A stretch of 64,000 nucleotides of DNA from Dryas octopetala (GCA_963921425.1 OY992833.1:23856698-23920697), one strand, 5' to 3'. Positions 46,501-59,760 are shown, counted from the stretch's first letter. Notes: generated by a model from the letters alone, not told the origin. Translations and numbers: made by a program.

Positions 46501-49500
46501 GCTTTGCGGAATTTGTGAAGTTCTATCAGATCCATCACTCTCAATGTTTGAATCCTGCAGCGTGGATTCACTTCCTGACAAATCACCTTCTGATTCATCT
46601 TCATCTTCTCCACCTGTAGATCTTCCAGTAATCTTAGAAAACAGAGTAAGAGCATTGCGTGCAGCAGCTCTTTGAGGTCTCAATGACTTTGATGTGGAAC
46701 ATTTTTTTCTTGAAGCTTTTCGGCCATGTCTTGATTTCCTTGTTCTGTTATTTCTGAATGAATTGCCATCACACTCATCCAAATTCCTTCTTTTAACACA
46801 CCTTCCAGAAGAAGTCACGACTTCAATCTGAAGAAAGAAAAAACGGAAAGGAGGAACATTCAAGCAGGTTCTAACCAAATTCAAAAATATAATTTGTAAT
46901 TGAAAGAGGACTTACATCAGCCTTTTGTTTTTTCCTTCTTGATCTACGAAGTACATCCATTTGATCATCCTCAACCTCGCTGTCTTCTGCACTGCGTTCT
47001 GAATCAATAGAGGGATTTGAACTTAAACTTCCTTGCTCCCCTCCAGTAAAATAATCTTCAGTAATATTGTACTCTGAATCAGCATCATCACTTTGCATTT
47101 CATTTTCTGGTTCCCAATCCATGGCATCTACAAACTCTGGCAGCGGCTCAGTCAATATATCCAAGTCTGCCAAGGGTAGCATTTGGAAATCGGGATCTAG
47201 ACTGAAGTCGGGCCCAACAGCAAGTCTTAGAGAGGAAGGACGCCACTCAGAACCCAGAGCTCCTAACCGTCTCTGCTGGTATGCACTCTGGTAGGGTTCT
47301 GGATATGGTATCATGGCTAGTGTTTCCACCACACAACCAGTGCATGAGAAAATGAAGTTTCCAGAAGATAATTATGGCATACAGGAAAAGGAGTAGAGAG
47401 AAACCTGAATCGCAAAGTAGATCTTGCATATTCCTCCGGTATGCTGGAAGCTGTGTTTCCTGAATAAAATTTTGCGAATAACTTCAAACTAAGAAGTGCT
47501 CACAGTATGTAACAATATAAATCTAACATCGAAACATTGTACATATATTTAGAATTAATTTATGTTAAGTCAAATCATGCATACATCCATACAAAGGCAG
47601 GCACTGAGTTTTGGCTCACAATTTAAAATATTAACTCTCTAAAAGTAAATTTGAAATTTGGTCGGTCTATCCAAAACAGTTAGTGAATTTCTCTCAGCCA
47701 TGCATACAGTTAACCAATCCATCGAAACTACCATTTAGACAACACAGTAAATAAATAACTGAAAAAAAATAAAAATCTAAAGAGCATTGGTCATTGATGC
47801 AGTAGCTACACCTTGATTCAAAAAGTATCCTCTTTGAAAGCCCAAGACTAAGCTCATTGGCCCAACTCTAAATGAAGGCCTTTTTGGTCCAAAGAGAAGT
47901 GTCCATGGTAGTTTAAGAGTCGGTCTATAAAAAATATATAAATAAATAAATCAAGAGTCAATCTAAGAGCTAATGTCAAGTTTTATTATGAGTGTTTATT
48001 TGGGTCTTAGAAACATACAATGTCTTTAAATTCTCTATGGGTCTCTTGTTTTATAATGAGGCTTTTAGTATTTTAAAGTCTTTTGGTATTTTTAGGAGTC
48101 TTTGGGAGATGTATTAGAAGCCTTTAAATAAGGTTACTTTTGTTGTACACCAAATCAGATTTGAGTGAATGAAAATTAACTGTGTTGAAGGCTTGGTGCT
48201 TAGAGATCTCCTTACCTCCTCTCTTCTCCTCCTGATTATTCTCCATCTCTCTTATTTCTCTAAAATTACAGCATCCATAAACCCTCACTGTTCTCTAAAA
48301 TATTCTACTTCTTATTGTTTCTATCATCCTAATCCCACCATAATCACAGGCAACACCCACCTTGTCCTGCATCAGTCATGCCCGGGTAAGTGTGGCTAAA
48401 GAGTGGCCTTTATTTATGAATCAATAAGGCATCAAAGGAACAAACAGAACAAATTCACCCGGGATTATTATATAACTGATGATGTTAGCATATTTTATTC
48501 AACAGTCCCTACTGTTGAATTATTGCTTATGAATTTTTTCAACTTTCCCTGCTCATTCCCAAATCCAGCAACCAGAAACTTCCCCAAAAAACCATCCCTG
48601 ATCAAAATTCACTTTATCAGCAATCAAATGAACATAAAACTGGCATCTTTGCTATATTCTGAGAAGTAAATTTTAAGGCGGAAACCACTTTTTCCCTAAG
48701 CAAGTAAAGAGTTATCTCCTGGAGTGGAACTAACCCCAAAATGAAAACCAGTCAACAACAACAGTGAAAAATGGCCAACGAACCTGATCGAGAACATTTC
48801 CGAAGCTATCTTGAATGACTGGGCGATAATCACCAAGAAAAAACTGTCAAAGAAGTGCACACAAAATAAGTACCACTTGGAAACAAAAATATAAAGAAAT
48901 CCCCTAACAAATTAAGTAAAACCATAACTAGTTATTCTGTATTCTGCTAGAACAAGAAAAAAAAAACAATCATACCTGATCATATTTTGCGTCATTGTGG
49001 GACTCCCCTTGGCCACTGTCCAATATGTATAGTTGGCCAACATCATCAGATAGTATAATTGATGTCCCATCCCTATATTACAGAGAGAGAACACTTTGTA
49101 ACTACAGGAAAGCAACTAGGAAGCGAAAAAATATTGCAAGAAACAGTAGCCAGAAAAAAAAAAAGGGGGGGTGGGAATGCCAACTGATAGGATCTTCAAT
49201 GCATAAGAGAAGCAAAAATGATTAATTAAAATAGGTGTATGGGGTTTGAGGCTGTTTATAATGCAAGGGTGAAAGATACATAGAACTATGAAATGCCAAA
49301 TCAAAAGGTATATAAAGCCGGAGCAAGTTCAATAACATTCTGAAGAGCAAAATATCATATAGACAAGATGAATACTAAAGAAACAGGATTCCATTCAATT
49401 ATAATTGGATAGAGAACAGAAAACTTTTAAGTGTCAATACAACTGGCACTAGAAAAAACTTCCAATAATAGATTTCTTATTCTTCACTTACGGTGAAAAC

Positions 49501-52500
49501 TTTCCATCTACCAATCTGAACTTCACAGTTTCAAATATCCGGATAGGTATGCCTTCCCATATCTGAATCGCAAGTCAACAAAGAATTCACAAACATAGAA
49601 CATAAGAAGAAATTGCAAGAAGAATAAGGAAACTGAAAACTCACATCCCAGACAATTGTTTTTCCGTCATAGCCAGCACTCATTGCTATCCTGGGGTTGA
49701 AAGGATGAACATCCAGAACATATGTCTAACAAGAATACAAGATAATATTATCAAAGATTTATGTATTACCTGTCGAAAGGTAAACAACCCAAACAACTGA
49801 AAAACCAGCTCAAGAGAAATATATACATATATATATATATATATTATAAGATCACCTTCTTAAGAGGGATCCCTTTTTACTTGGACATAAAGGGATAGCA
49901 TTGTTCAGGCCATCTCATAAATAGACGATTTGGATCATTGGATTGCATTGAGGTTTGGGCCCACATCAATACCATTTTATTCTTATAAAAAGGAATTCCC
50001 CTTAAGAAGCTCCTCCTATATATATACACACAATAAAGTTCACCTGGTCACCAGAGAAATTTCATGGTCACCTACCGTTAGATCTCATCTAACGGTGAAG
50101 GTTAGGTTTGGATTCAAATACAATTGTTATTATATTTTATCACAAAACAACTAACATATTAATTTTCACCGTTAGATGAGATCTAACAGTAGGTGACCAT
50201 GAAATTTCTTGCTTCCTGACGACCAGGTGAACATTATTGTATATATATATATATATTATGGAAAGGCACACACCACTGAGCTCTGTCTCTTCACCATATT
50301 TCTATTTTTTTTACCCAAAAATCCCCCAGGCAGGCACAGATTTGAAACTAAGGACCCCCTGCCAAACCCTACAATCTTTGGGAGGCAGAAAACTCTAGCA
50401 AATAGCTAGATAACAAAATAAAAAAATTCTTCACCATACTTCTATTTGCAAGTTCAGATAACAAAATTCTAGGACAAAAAAAAGATCCACTTACAGATTC
50501 ACTGTGACCTGTCAAAGAATGCACCAAGCCACCATCAGAAGCATTCCATACACATATCCTGCAATCTGCATCACAAGAATATTAAATTGTCAAATTACAA
50601 ATTTATGGCCTTCACAAGAATAATGCTGCTTAACCCTAGTTTGTAAAAGATCATCAGACTTGTATTTTTATATTACATGCAAATGAGATAACAATAAAAT
50701 ATTAACAACAAACAAATTACCCATGATAGCAGCAAGGACGAAGCGATTGTCAAGACTCCAGGTAATCATATTAACACCACGAGGAGTTGGAAGAATTCTC
50801 TGGCGAGGGCCTCCTCGTGGAGGTTGAGGAGGCATTGGCGGAGGTGGAACTTTCAGATGATATGCCCGTGTCCAACGGCCAGATTTTCCCTGGAACATAA
50901 AATAGCTATACACTTTTTCTTTTTAAGGAACAAAGTCAAGAGAAGCGGATCCAACTATTTGACTATAAAAGCTTATGGAGAAAAGGGAGGGCTAGCAGTT
51001 ATCTTTCTTAAAACTTACATGCGATCTTCGTGATCTGGGAATCCAGATAATTGCACTCCCATCTCGAGAACATGTAACTATATTGTCATGATTGAACCTG
51101 GAAAATAAAATAGATTATGGGTAGCAATATTATTTCTCCCAAAAATGCAAACTGTAGAACAGATAGCTAAAAGTGCACAGAGAGAAGACAGAGAAAATTA
51201 GAACACAGAAAAGACCAATTTATCACCATAATGAAAAGAAAAGGACAGATGAAACAAACCACGAATTTTTGAATTTTGGAATGTTCTCTTCCTTTGAGGT
51301 GTCAGCTGCCATAGATCTAGATACTACAGCACAACCACTGCATCGTATGGAGCAACATACATCAGCATGCAAAGATTTGACATATATCGTTGGCAATTAC
51401 GAGCACAAACTAACCTAAATTGCACGTAATTGACATCATTCTCATGGCCAGATAACACATCTATCTCATGATTTGGTTGGTCTGAGTCATCTGAGCCTGG
51501 CTTAGAAGCAGTCCACACCTACAACAAGCTAGCTATTAGAACAAATAAATAGATGAATACTTTATTTCTGATTTGTATCTGAACCACACTGAAAACTATT
51601 ATGGATACAGTTCTTGTGTTTATTTATTACTAAATAGAGGTGCAATATTTGCATATTATTGACACAAAAGTTAACAAGGATAACAACTAAATGAAAGAAG
51701 GTTGCAGAAATGATAACTAGGAGCATAATTGCATAAATGTTTAATATATACCCTTGCAAGAGTGTCCGAGCTACCGGTGACAAAGACTGTTCCATTAGCA
51801 TTAAATGCACAACAGAAGATTTGATGGCTCTGTGTGACAGTGCTTGAGGATGGACCACTGTTTCTCCCTGCAGCCAAGAAATTATACTACACTAAGTTCT
51901 CTTTCTTTTTCTTTTTTTCTTTTTTGGGGTACAAAGGAGGCCAAAAGGGAGGGGAAGGTTCAAACTTTGGCCTTGATGTGGAAAAATTTTAGGGTATAAC
52001 CGATATACTGCCACGTGGTATAACCAATCCAACGTGTAAGGGAATTATTGGACGATGTGTTTATATTAGTAGGGTATAGTATTAATAATATCCACCCATA
52101 TTATAACACAGACTGGTTATACCACGTGTCAATGTATCGGTTATACATAATAATTGGGTAAATGCTCTTTACCACTGGAACTACACTAAATTCTCTTCCA
52201 CAGTTAATAAGTTGGACAACCTAAGCTGCTCTAGAAAAACGACTAACCAGCTATAGTATCTGGAGGTCTTGGAATGTATATCCTGGGACGCACTTGAGAA
52301 TTCCTGGCATCCCATATCCTACAAGTTCCATCATCAGATGAACTGCAAATGACAAGGGAACAGTACAAGGTGAATATATATGCAAAAGGCTTAAGAATTT
52401 ATTAAGATAATGGTTGTCCACAGAAAACACATCACAAGCTAACATAATAGAAGATCTGCATTCATTAACAGCATATCAAAAATAAAAAAATGAATTGAGT

Positions 52501-55500
52501 TAGAAATATATAGATATAATATATATATATATACATAGAGAGAGAAACATAGAGAAAGAGAGGGAGAGAGAAGAAAACTTATAAATAGAAACTGGACAAC
52601 AGTACAATGATGGTGAGCAAGCATTCCACCTAAAAGCTAACAAAATTTTAACAACTATAATCACTAAACAGCTAATGGAAAACAATCTCTTAAGTAATAA
52701 TAGCCTTCCAATCTACATGAAAGAAAAACTGGTATTTTCAAAATCATTTTAAATGCCAAACCCTCTTCCCTATTCTTCCTGAATTACTCAAAAACCTCTT
52801 TAGCTACTAGCATGGCATCTAAAATCTGCCTCCCTTTTACAAGAGGGCTTGAGTTGATGAAATTGTCTTTCCCAACCTCCTTTAATCTTAATGACAACAC
52901 CTTCAACAAACCCAATTTCTTTGCAATAAGGCAAATGATTATTGCATTAGTTATTGTATTTACCACCCCACTATAATAAAATTCCTCAACCAATCACTCT
53001 TTAGAATATCCCAACGATGTTGAAACACTACCATAGAAAATCCTCAAGTTCTGGAGATGTCATTACTACACTCAAAAATAGTCTTCCTTACCTCCTTCTC
53101 TCCTTCTTAAAAGGACTCTCCAACCAATTCGCCTTACCCTCACTAATTGGACACCACTCCTAACCCTCAACCCTAGTCCTCAAAAAACCCTTGAGTAAGA
53201 TTCTTGAAAAAACCTATTATCTCCATATAATAACCCTATCATCTCCTTATAATAACCCTATCTTCCTCCACAATGCAGAAGATTTATATTGAGAGAGAAT
53301 CAGTCTTACGATAGAAGGTGGTATATGGAGCCTGGTCTGGGATTAAATGCAATGGCAGTAACAGCTCCAGTATGTCCCCGCAACACTGAAATTGGCAGCC
53401 CATCTGGCAAGCGCCACTAATAAGAACCAAATATTATAATAAATTAACATTGAGTGCCCAATAAAAATCAAAAAGCGAAAAAAGACAAAGAAAACTTATA
53501 TATTTAGCAACAGAGGAAGCTTACAACTCGAATGATACAGTCATTTGAGGAGGATGCCACCAAAGTATTGTTGGAACTCACAGCCAGATCAGTAATGTCG
53601 CCCTTCAAGCATAAAATAAGTAAAAATAAAGGTAAAAGATATTTCATATGTTGATGGGCCAAAACAACTTACTTCATGTCCACGGCAGCTGGCCAAGCAA
53701 AATGCAGTTTCCATTAACCAGATCTTCACTAAGCGATCATCCGAACCAGTAACAACATATCTCCCTGAGCGATCAAATGTTGCTGCATGATTCATGTCCA
53801 AATAAATCACCATGAGAACTACACCACATTTTAAAGGTGTGCTCCACAAACTTGACAGAGAAACAAAAACTCACAATAATAGTTGAACAGAAGGGGAGGG
53901 TGAAAAGGTTATACAAAGATAGAATTGAGGCCTAATGTCATACAAGAATTGGATTGTCAACATCTATTGATGTGTACTCAGATTGGATATCCATAATCAA
54001 GACTGTATCGTCAGGTTCGATAAACAAAACTGGGAATGATAAGACCCATGGAAAGATAAAATATGTTGGTAATTAACTACCAAAGTAATACAGAGCTCAT
54101 ACTTGGGTGAGAAAAACCTGTATAGTGTATAATGTAGGAAAACCAAGATTTATGAACATAAAAGACAGAGCTGACTGATGTGGGTTCAAAACTTTGACAT
54201 GACTATTGCCACCATCTTAGTGTCATGAAGCATTCCCAAAAGTATTACAGTATAAGATGAATAAAGTAGCCACAGTTTCTCAAATAAGCTACAGCACACT
54301 CTCAATATGAGCAGTATCACCAAGAGCACATGACCAACAATGTGTATGGCAATTTAGATAGTAATAATATGTAGAGTCAACTTAAACATGGATCTAGATA
54401 ATAATTGTGAACTCTGACAAATGAGAAAAACATACCACAATAGACAGCGTTCCGATGGCCCCTTAGCCTCTTGGTATTTCTCATCTTCTGAAACATGGTT
54501 GATGGTTTTGCAATGACATAAGATGCAGCACGAATAGACGGTGCACGGTGATGTCTGGTGAAACCACCCCCAATTTCTCTCAAACTTAGCCCATGAACCT
54601 GATTAGCTTTCATGTGAGGCCAACGCATGTAAGCAGGAGGGCGCTTCATTTCATTGTTTTCTTGATCCCTTTCACCTGGAAAAGGAGAAGGTTTTCATAT
54701 TCAAATATAAAGGGGAAAAGTACCTTTCCAGAGAGTTCAAATGAAAATGATGATAACCAGTAAAACAAGATAAAACAATATAACAGTATGAAAACTCGAA
54801 ATGAATTGTAAGATATATATTATAAAACAAGATTGAAAAAAAAAAAATCTCATTGGTCAATGACTTGACAAATCGTTTCAACTATTAAAGGTAATACAAG
54901 CATATGCATTAAAAGCTCAAAGCTTCAATAAATGTCACCTACAGTTCAGAAGTGAAAATGAACCCATTCCCAAGAGAGTAGGTACATCGGCTGCATTTGG
55001 AGCATTTCCACCACCCATACCCCTTGATGGTGGGGCCGTACTTAGAATCAATTGCTTCAAAAGCTTTACCAAGTGATCCGTTTCAATGTGAGGATACCTA
55101 AATAAGTATAATGATTAAAGGGAATCAATAAAATTTTATAGGAAAAAAAGTAACACAATCATATTTATTTTCTTCATATTTATGTTAACTGGCATGATGG
55201 ATCTTGGAATAGAATTGTGCATTGGAACAAAAAGGAGCAATTAATTTTTTAAAAACTAATATCTAAAATCTATGGAAACCCAAAGGTCCTCAATAGAAGA
55301 CCAGGACACCAAACTGGCATCCATTAAAAAAAAGACGAAATTTAAAAAGAAAAAACAAAGGACGTCAACTACTGGAGTTCTCATGATATTCAACGGTCAT
55401 GGGCAGAGCTATGTGTAGACAAGGGCCCCCCTCCCCCCCCCCCAAAAAAAATTAAAAATTCAGAAGATTCTAAAATTCAAGCATTTGAAACTTGATGCCA

Positions 55501-56963
55501 GATTGGTGATTAGTAAATTAACATACATATGCATATAAACATCCAACTCGTACCCACAATTTATCTATCAAAAAATTCACTTACAAAATAAATAAAAATG
55601 TACATGTCTAAAAAAAAAATGTAACTAAGAAATTAAGAATATATATGTAACAACTCTTGTTTTTTGCATTCTTGGTTTATTGTTTTTTGGGGAACAAGAA
55701 AGATTTGTTATGTGATCCATATCTATCTCTACTTTCTCATGAATTTTGTTCGAACAACATGAGAAAAATTATAAGATGAACAGATAATTAGGATAGCTAT
55801 ATTGAAACAAACGGAGTAATTCAAAAGGATTTATTTATTTAATTTTGACCAACTGGTTTCTAGTTCCAAGGTGTCTTTAGAGTATACTGAATCAATATAG
55901 CTATCCTTCTTCTCTTCTGACACAGCAAAAAAATTTCAATCAATTTAGAAAAGTGTTACAATATTTCTTTCTTCCTTAGCATTTCACACTAAGTAAGCAA
56001 GCTACCTTTAATGTTGTTAGCATTTCACACAATATTTCTTTCAAGTTTTTATAATAAGATCGAAGAAAAATTTCTTGAAAATTACTTGGATGTATATATT
56101 TGAAACTTGTCAAGAGTTTTAGTTACGACTCTTATTTCTATTCTCTAAAAGATCACCAAATACAACTTTGATACAGATAGTTGATCTTCTAAATTTTATT
56201 TTTTCATTCATATATGATGAAGAAACTTCTTAATCTTATGTTCTAAAAAAATTGTGTAAATATATCATTACTTTTGATTTTATTACATTTTATTTGTATA
56301 TACTATGGCCCCCTCAATCAATACTACACTGAGAAATAGCCTTCCAGACCGCACTATTACAATGCTCACTAAAAACAAACACCATGAATCCCTAAAAACA
56401 CCAGACAACTGAAAAACAAAAGACCGCAACTCCCTCTCAACAAAGCAATGCAATAATAGATTATCACTTATTTTCAAGAAGTTATTAATTAATGAAACTA
56501 AAAAATTAGTATTATAAGTCACAGTGGAATATAAAGAAGATTACCTAATAATTTAGCCTATCTTTTTCTTTCTAAGGTTGACTTGTAGAAAAGCAGGAAA
56601 AAAGAACATTATATACCTGTGTACCAACATATTGTAATTTAATGGAAATGATTTCCCATCATCATTTTCATCCCCACTGTGCGTGCCGTTCCTTGAATAC
56701 CAAGCATGATATCTTCTAGGTAAAAGTTGATGTTCAAGAAGTTCGTTCCAAAACTGTACACAAGTTCTACGGCATGGTCCAGCTGAAAGTAAATGCATAA
56801 TGAGAAAATAAACTTCTCTGAGGTCAATATCCACATCAGGTTCCTTAGCATGACTTGTCTCCAGATTCTTATGTCGATTGTTGTCCTGCACCTTACTGAG
56901 AAAGCTCAAAGGTTTCATACTAACAGAAGGTGCATCACCAGAAGAAAATTTTTGAAGAGCCAT
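43583..56963 (-). CDS. WD40-repeat and bromodomain protein of the BRWD/PHIP family
   Basis: This is a large nuclear chromatin reader, often a CUL4-DDB1 substrate receptor in animals. The plant relative is annotated as WD40/YVTN repeat and bromodomain protein. There are 22 coding exons: 56617-56963, 54943-55097, 54436-54675, 53673-53782, 53525-53602, 53310-53416, 52248-52342, 51752-51867, 51415-51518, 51019-51097, 50721-50889, 50495-50565, 49645-49725, 49492-49562, 48976-49072, 48784-48843, 47405-47459, 46916-47316, 44923-46827, 44174-44755, 43994-44052 and 43583-43814. They total 5214 nt, 1737 aa, in frame. Domains are an N-terminal helical region (LREVYFLIMHLLSAGPC), eight or so WD40 repeats (about 240-640, e.g. 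GSDDRLVKIW, SSSNDCIIRVW, CSRDGSAIIW), an acidic/basic linker, a Tudor-like region (WWKNEGEDDGRWWYGRI) and a C-terminal bromodomain-like helical segment (ENNYYRSLEALKHDF). At least one 5' UTR intron lies upstream of the ATG. The introns carry several transposons. Confidence 0.93.
47795..48374 (+). mobile_element. Solo LTR (LTR retrotransposon fossil) in intron 16 of the BRWD-like gene
   Basis: The 580-bp element begins TGATGCAG and ends CTGCATCA, an 8-bp terminal inverted repeat with the TG...CA ends of LTRs. Both sides carry the same 5-bp target-site duplication GTCAT (47790-47794 and 48375-48379). A TATA-like stretch occurs near 47930. No internal coding region remains, so the rest was probably lost by LTR-LTR recombination. 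The perfect ends and duplication suggest a fairly young insertion. Family is uncertain, perhaps Copia. The strand is inferred from the TATA-like position and is weak. Confidence 0.8.
49856..50009. mobile_element. Small foldback MITE in intron 12 of the BRWD-like gene
   Basis: The left end CTTCTTAAGAGGGATCCCTT is mirrored by the right end AAGGAATTCCCCTTAAGAAG. It is 154 bp, non-coding and bordered by TA-rich repeats. A related sequence lies at about 59666-59760. Confidence 0.65.
50038..50232. mobile_element. Foldback MITE with long inverted arms in intron 12 of the BRWD-like gene
   Basis: The left arm runs from GTTCACCTGGTC through AAATTTCATGGTCACCTACC to GTTAGATCTCATCTAACGGT. The right arm is the reverse complement with few mismatches and ends GACCAGGTGAAC. 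The arms are about 65 bp and the spacer about 65 bp. Inside each arm GTTAGAT and ATCTAAC form a second small palindrome. No coding capacity. Confidence 0.8.
51902..51976 (-). mobile_element. Possible truncated SINE in intron 7 of the BRWD-like gene
   Basis: The reverse complement shows B-box-like AGTTTGAACCTTCCC followed, after CCTCCTTTGTACCCC, by an A-rich tail (the T-run at 51902-51925). The A-box part is not recognisable. Confidence 0.35.
51994..52146. mobile_element. Foldback MITE carrying a G-box in its arms, intron 7 of the BRWD-like gene
   Basis: The left arm GTATAACCGATATACTGCCA continues into CGTGGTATAACCA. The right arm reads TGGTTATACCACGTGTCAAT, then GTATCGGTTATAC. The two are near-perfect reverse complements of about 33 bp. 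Both arms contain CACGTG. It is 153 bp and non-coding. Confidence 0.75.
52780..53270 (-). mobile_element. Degenerate LINE reverse-transcriptase fragment in intron 6 of the BRWD-like gene
   Basis: The minus-strand frame at 52784-52993 reads EFYYSGVVNTITNAIIICLI and later SLRLKEVGKDNFINSS and LVKGRQILDAMLVAKE. It resembles the plant L1 reverse-transcriptase core around FHxxGxxNxxxNxTFIxLIPK and VxGRQILDAxLIANE. Motifs between are lost, and the rest is too decayed to place. It has the same strand as the host gene. Confidence 0.65.
56283..56490 (-). mobile_element. Degenerate LINE zf-RVT fragment in intron 1 of the BRWD-like gene
   Basis: The minus-strand translation includes SDNLLLHCFVERELRSFVFQ, resembling the HLLLHCxxxxxLW segment at the end of plant LINE polymerases. 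It is short and isolated. The flanking AT-rich DNA (55400-56300) looks like repeat debris, including a C-run then A-run at 55428-55450. Confidence 0.45.
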
Positions 56964-58420
56964 AGCTCCTGTAAAACCTACAAGTAAAAGATCGGCAATT
57001 TACTTTACGGTCATCATTGACAAATACATTATACTTAACAAATGCAGAAAATAGTCCAAAAAATCATGTAAATGAAAAACATAAAGAAAAGTGAAGATGG
57101 CTAACATACATAGTTGTAACTCATAATTTGGGCCTAAACAAATAACATAGAAGAATTTTTTTTAAAAAGAAACCAAAGGACATAGAAGAATGAAAACATG
57201 CTCTCCCTCCCCCCAAAGCAACACCTCCCGACACCACAGACATGGACTCTCTGCATTGCACTTAAACACACAAAATCCAATTTTTCAAGCTGTCAAGGTA
57301 GGGTGATCACGATAGCCAGAGTGAACCCACTTAAACATGAAAAACAAATAAATAAAAGGCAATTGACAAAATAAACCCCCCAAGGCTCTCTTTTCCTACA
57401 AACTACATCCCCCCAGGCACCCCCTCCTATCAACAAAGCTTCCAATAGAACCCCAATTGTTCTTCCTCTTTCCAAAACCATAGCACGTTCTTCTTTTATT
57501 TTCTTTTTTACGTGGGAGGAAGGAGGGGGATATTAAGATTTATCACATCAACAAATAATATCTATCTAAGCAAACACTTCTTAAGCCTCAAATTCCGAAA
57601 CCCTAAACTAAAAAATTCACACAAGGCCATATATGCAATACTTAAATTAGGTACCATTACAGAAATTGGAACACCTATTCATTACTCCTAACTTGAATCT
57701 CATTGAAATAAGAAAATTCAAATTACGCCAAGGAAAAAATAAACTAACCTGTTGAATGAATCATTTAATTGAATTGATTTAACCAGATGGGCAGTCCCAG
57801 AATATACAAAACTCCATGCTACACTCATGAAACCCTGACATTTCAGAATCCACAATGCATTTCTCTGTGGCAACCAAGAAAAACCCTAAAAATTTCAATT
57901 TCTTTGCACTACAATACAATTCAACATACACATATGGACAAACAGAGCCAACCAATTTGCACAACTTCCAAGACACACACACACACACAGAAGAACACAA
58001 GCCCTTATCCAAATTCTCAGAGTAATAAAATTCCAAATAAAAAAAAAAAAAAAAAAACCGAAACTTAAAAATTATATTTCTGTTAGTACCTTCAGGACGA
58101 GTGTGGCCTTGCTTTGAGGATTTGATGTACAGTAATGGGGATCCAGAGGTGGAAGAGTTGCCGTATTAGAAATTTAGAACCAAGAAAAAATATATATATC
58201 AATATCAAAATTTTTCTTCAGAAGAAATGAATATTAGAGAGTGCCCAACACGCGCGAGATGGGGGACTTTAGATTGTTGGAGGGAGCTCTGTGTGGTTTT
58301 TCGCTGGGCTTTAGTTCTCTGGATTTTCTAGTCTCTGAAGAGAGAGAGAGAGAAGGAAACCGAAGGAAGATACATACAAGGGGTTCAAACGATGCGTTTT
58401 TAACCTTTATGCCCACTGTA
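56964..58420 (-). promoter_or_regulatory. 5' UTR introns and promoter region of the BRWD-like gene
   Basis: A splice acceptor lies just before the ATG (around 56975-56985). Donor-like GTTAGTTTA and GTACTAACA signals near 57748 and 58089 suggest one or two leader exons upstream, ending near 57749 and 58090. Exact borders are not resolved. A GA-rich tract at 58335-58360 is a likely promoter-proximal or leader element. No other gene is seen. Confidence 0.45.
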
Positions 58421-59665
58421 CTCCTGTAGGTGCTTCTTAATAAAACAATATAAAATATGTTGCATGCGTAAGCGGTGCAGCAAACGCCGTCGTATTGGCT
58501 GCCCTAGGTAATCTATTAGTCATGTCGTCTGTACTTTTTTTTTTTTTTTTTCTTTTATCGTACTTTCTTACTGCATGGCAAAGCAGATTTAATTCAAAGT
58601 TGCAATTCAGGCATGCACGTATGAAAGGCCATCTGACCTATTACAACGTCTAGTTTTTTGTGTTGTCTTTGAAGGGCATTCCGACCTATTAATTATTTTG
58701 AGCACAAAATCATTTTAGTAATCATTTTACTAATTTTGATCAAAAAATAAATCATTTTCCCAATTATTGGGAATATGGAAACATCTCTATGATAATTAAG
58801 CCTCCTTCTTATTATAATTCCAAACGGTTAGTAACACATAGAAATGCCTAACTTTCATTCTTATTTAGATTCTTTTAATTTTTGGTTCCTTCTCATTACA
58901 ATTTCAATTTCAATTAAGTAATTGTCAAAATAGATTATAAAGTCTATCATGTAAAAAACAATAAGAAGAAATATTTCAAAATATTTTTATTTTTATGCCC
59001 TTAATTTCTGTAAGGAACGAATAGGCGAAATAGCAACCAAATAGGACCAATAAAAAGAACTCCTCCTCAATTAATCAAAATTTATTATTTCGCATATATT
59101 GGGTAATGCACCTCATTATACGATATTAATATTAAGTATTTTTCTATATGCCCAAGGGATCCAATGCAATATAAATTCGGGTTAAAATAGTTTCTCGAAT
59201 TAAATTATAAAAGTCATAAAGTCAAATTCGAAGAAATTACTTAAGTTGGGCTAGGTTAAACCGTCGCCCAATATCAGTGAATGGGTTATAACAAGGATTA
59301 AAAAACTGAGCCCAAAAAACCCACCACGTATGGGCCATAATTTAGCCCGAGAGAGGAATTCTGTGATTTGTGCTCAAGAATAAAATTGAAACTAGCCCAT
59401 CTTACCCTAGTACAACTGTGTGACCGAAGGGCTCAAACTAAGCCCAAGTTATTTAAAATAAAAAAATAAAAACTAAGCCCAAGTTGATTTTTTTTTTTTT
59501 AACTAAGCGCAAGTTGATAATCTACACAAACCACAAAGATTATACTTTTCTTCAATGAACACTAGAAGACTAAAGTGAGTTTTTTCCTAAAAAGAAACAC
59601 TGATAAAACTTAAGCTAAGATAGGTCAACTAGTTTTGTATATATAATTATATATGCATGAAGTCT

Positions 59666-59760
59666 CTCTTTTAAGAGAGATCCCTTTTTTTTTTTTAGAA
59701 AAAAAAGTAAGGGATCACATTGTTAAGGTCCACCTCATGATATCGTCCAATAATCCGAAT
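59666..59760. mobile_element. Partial relative of the foldback MITE at 49856
   Basis: It shares TTTAAGAGAGATCCCTTTTT, then AAGGGATCACATTGTTAAGG and CCACCTCATGATATCGTCCA with the left half of the intronic element, with mismatches. The right terminal repeat was not found. Confidence 0.5.

Noticed and set aside
55400-56280. Possible larger transposon starting at the C-run/A-run near 55430
   Set aside because: No matching opposite end, target duplication or coding match could be seen beyond the small LINE scrap at 56283. Treated as AT-rich repeat debris.
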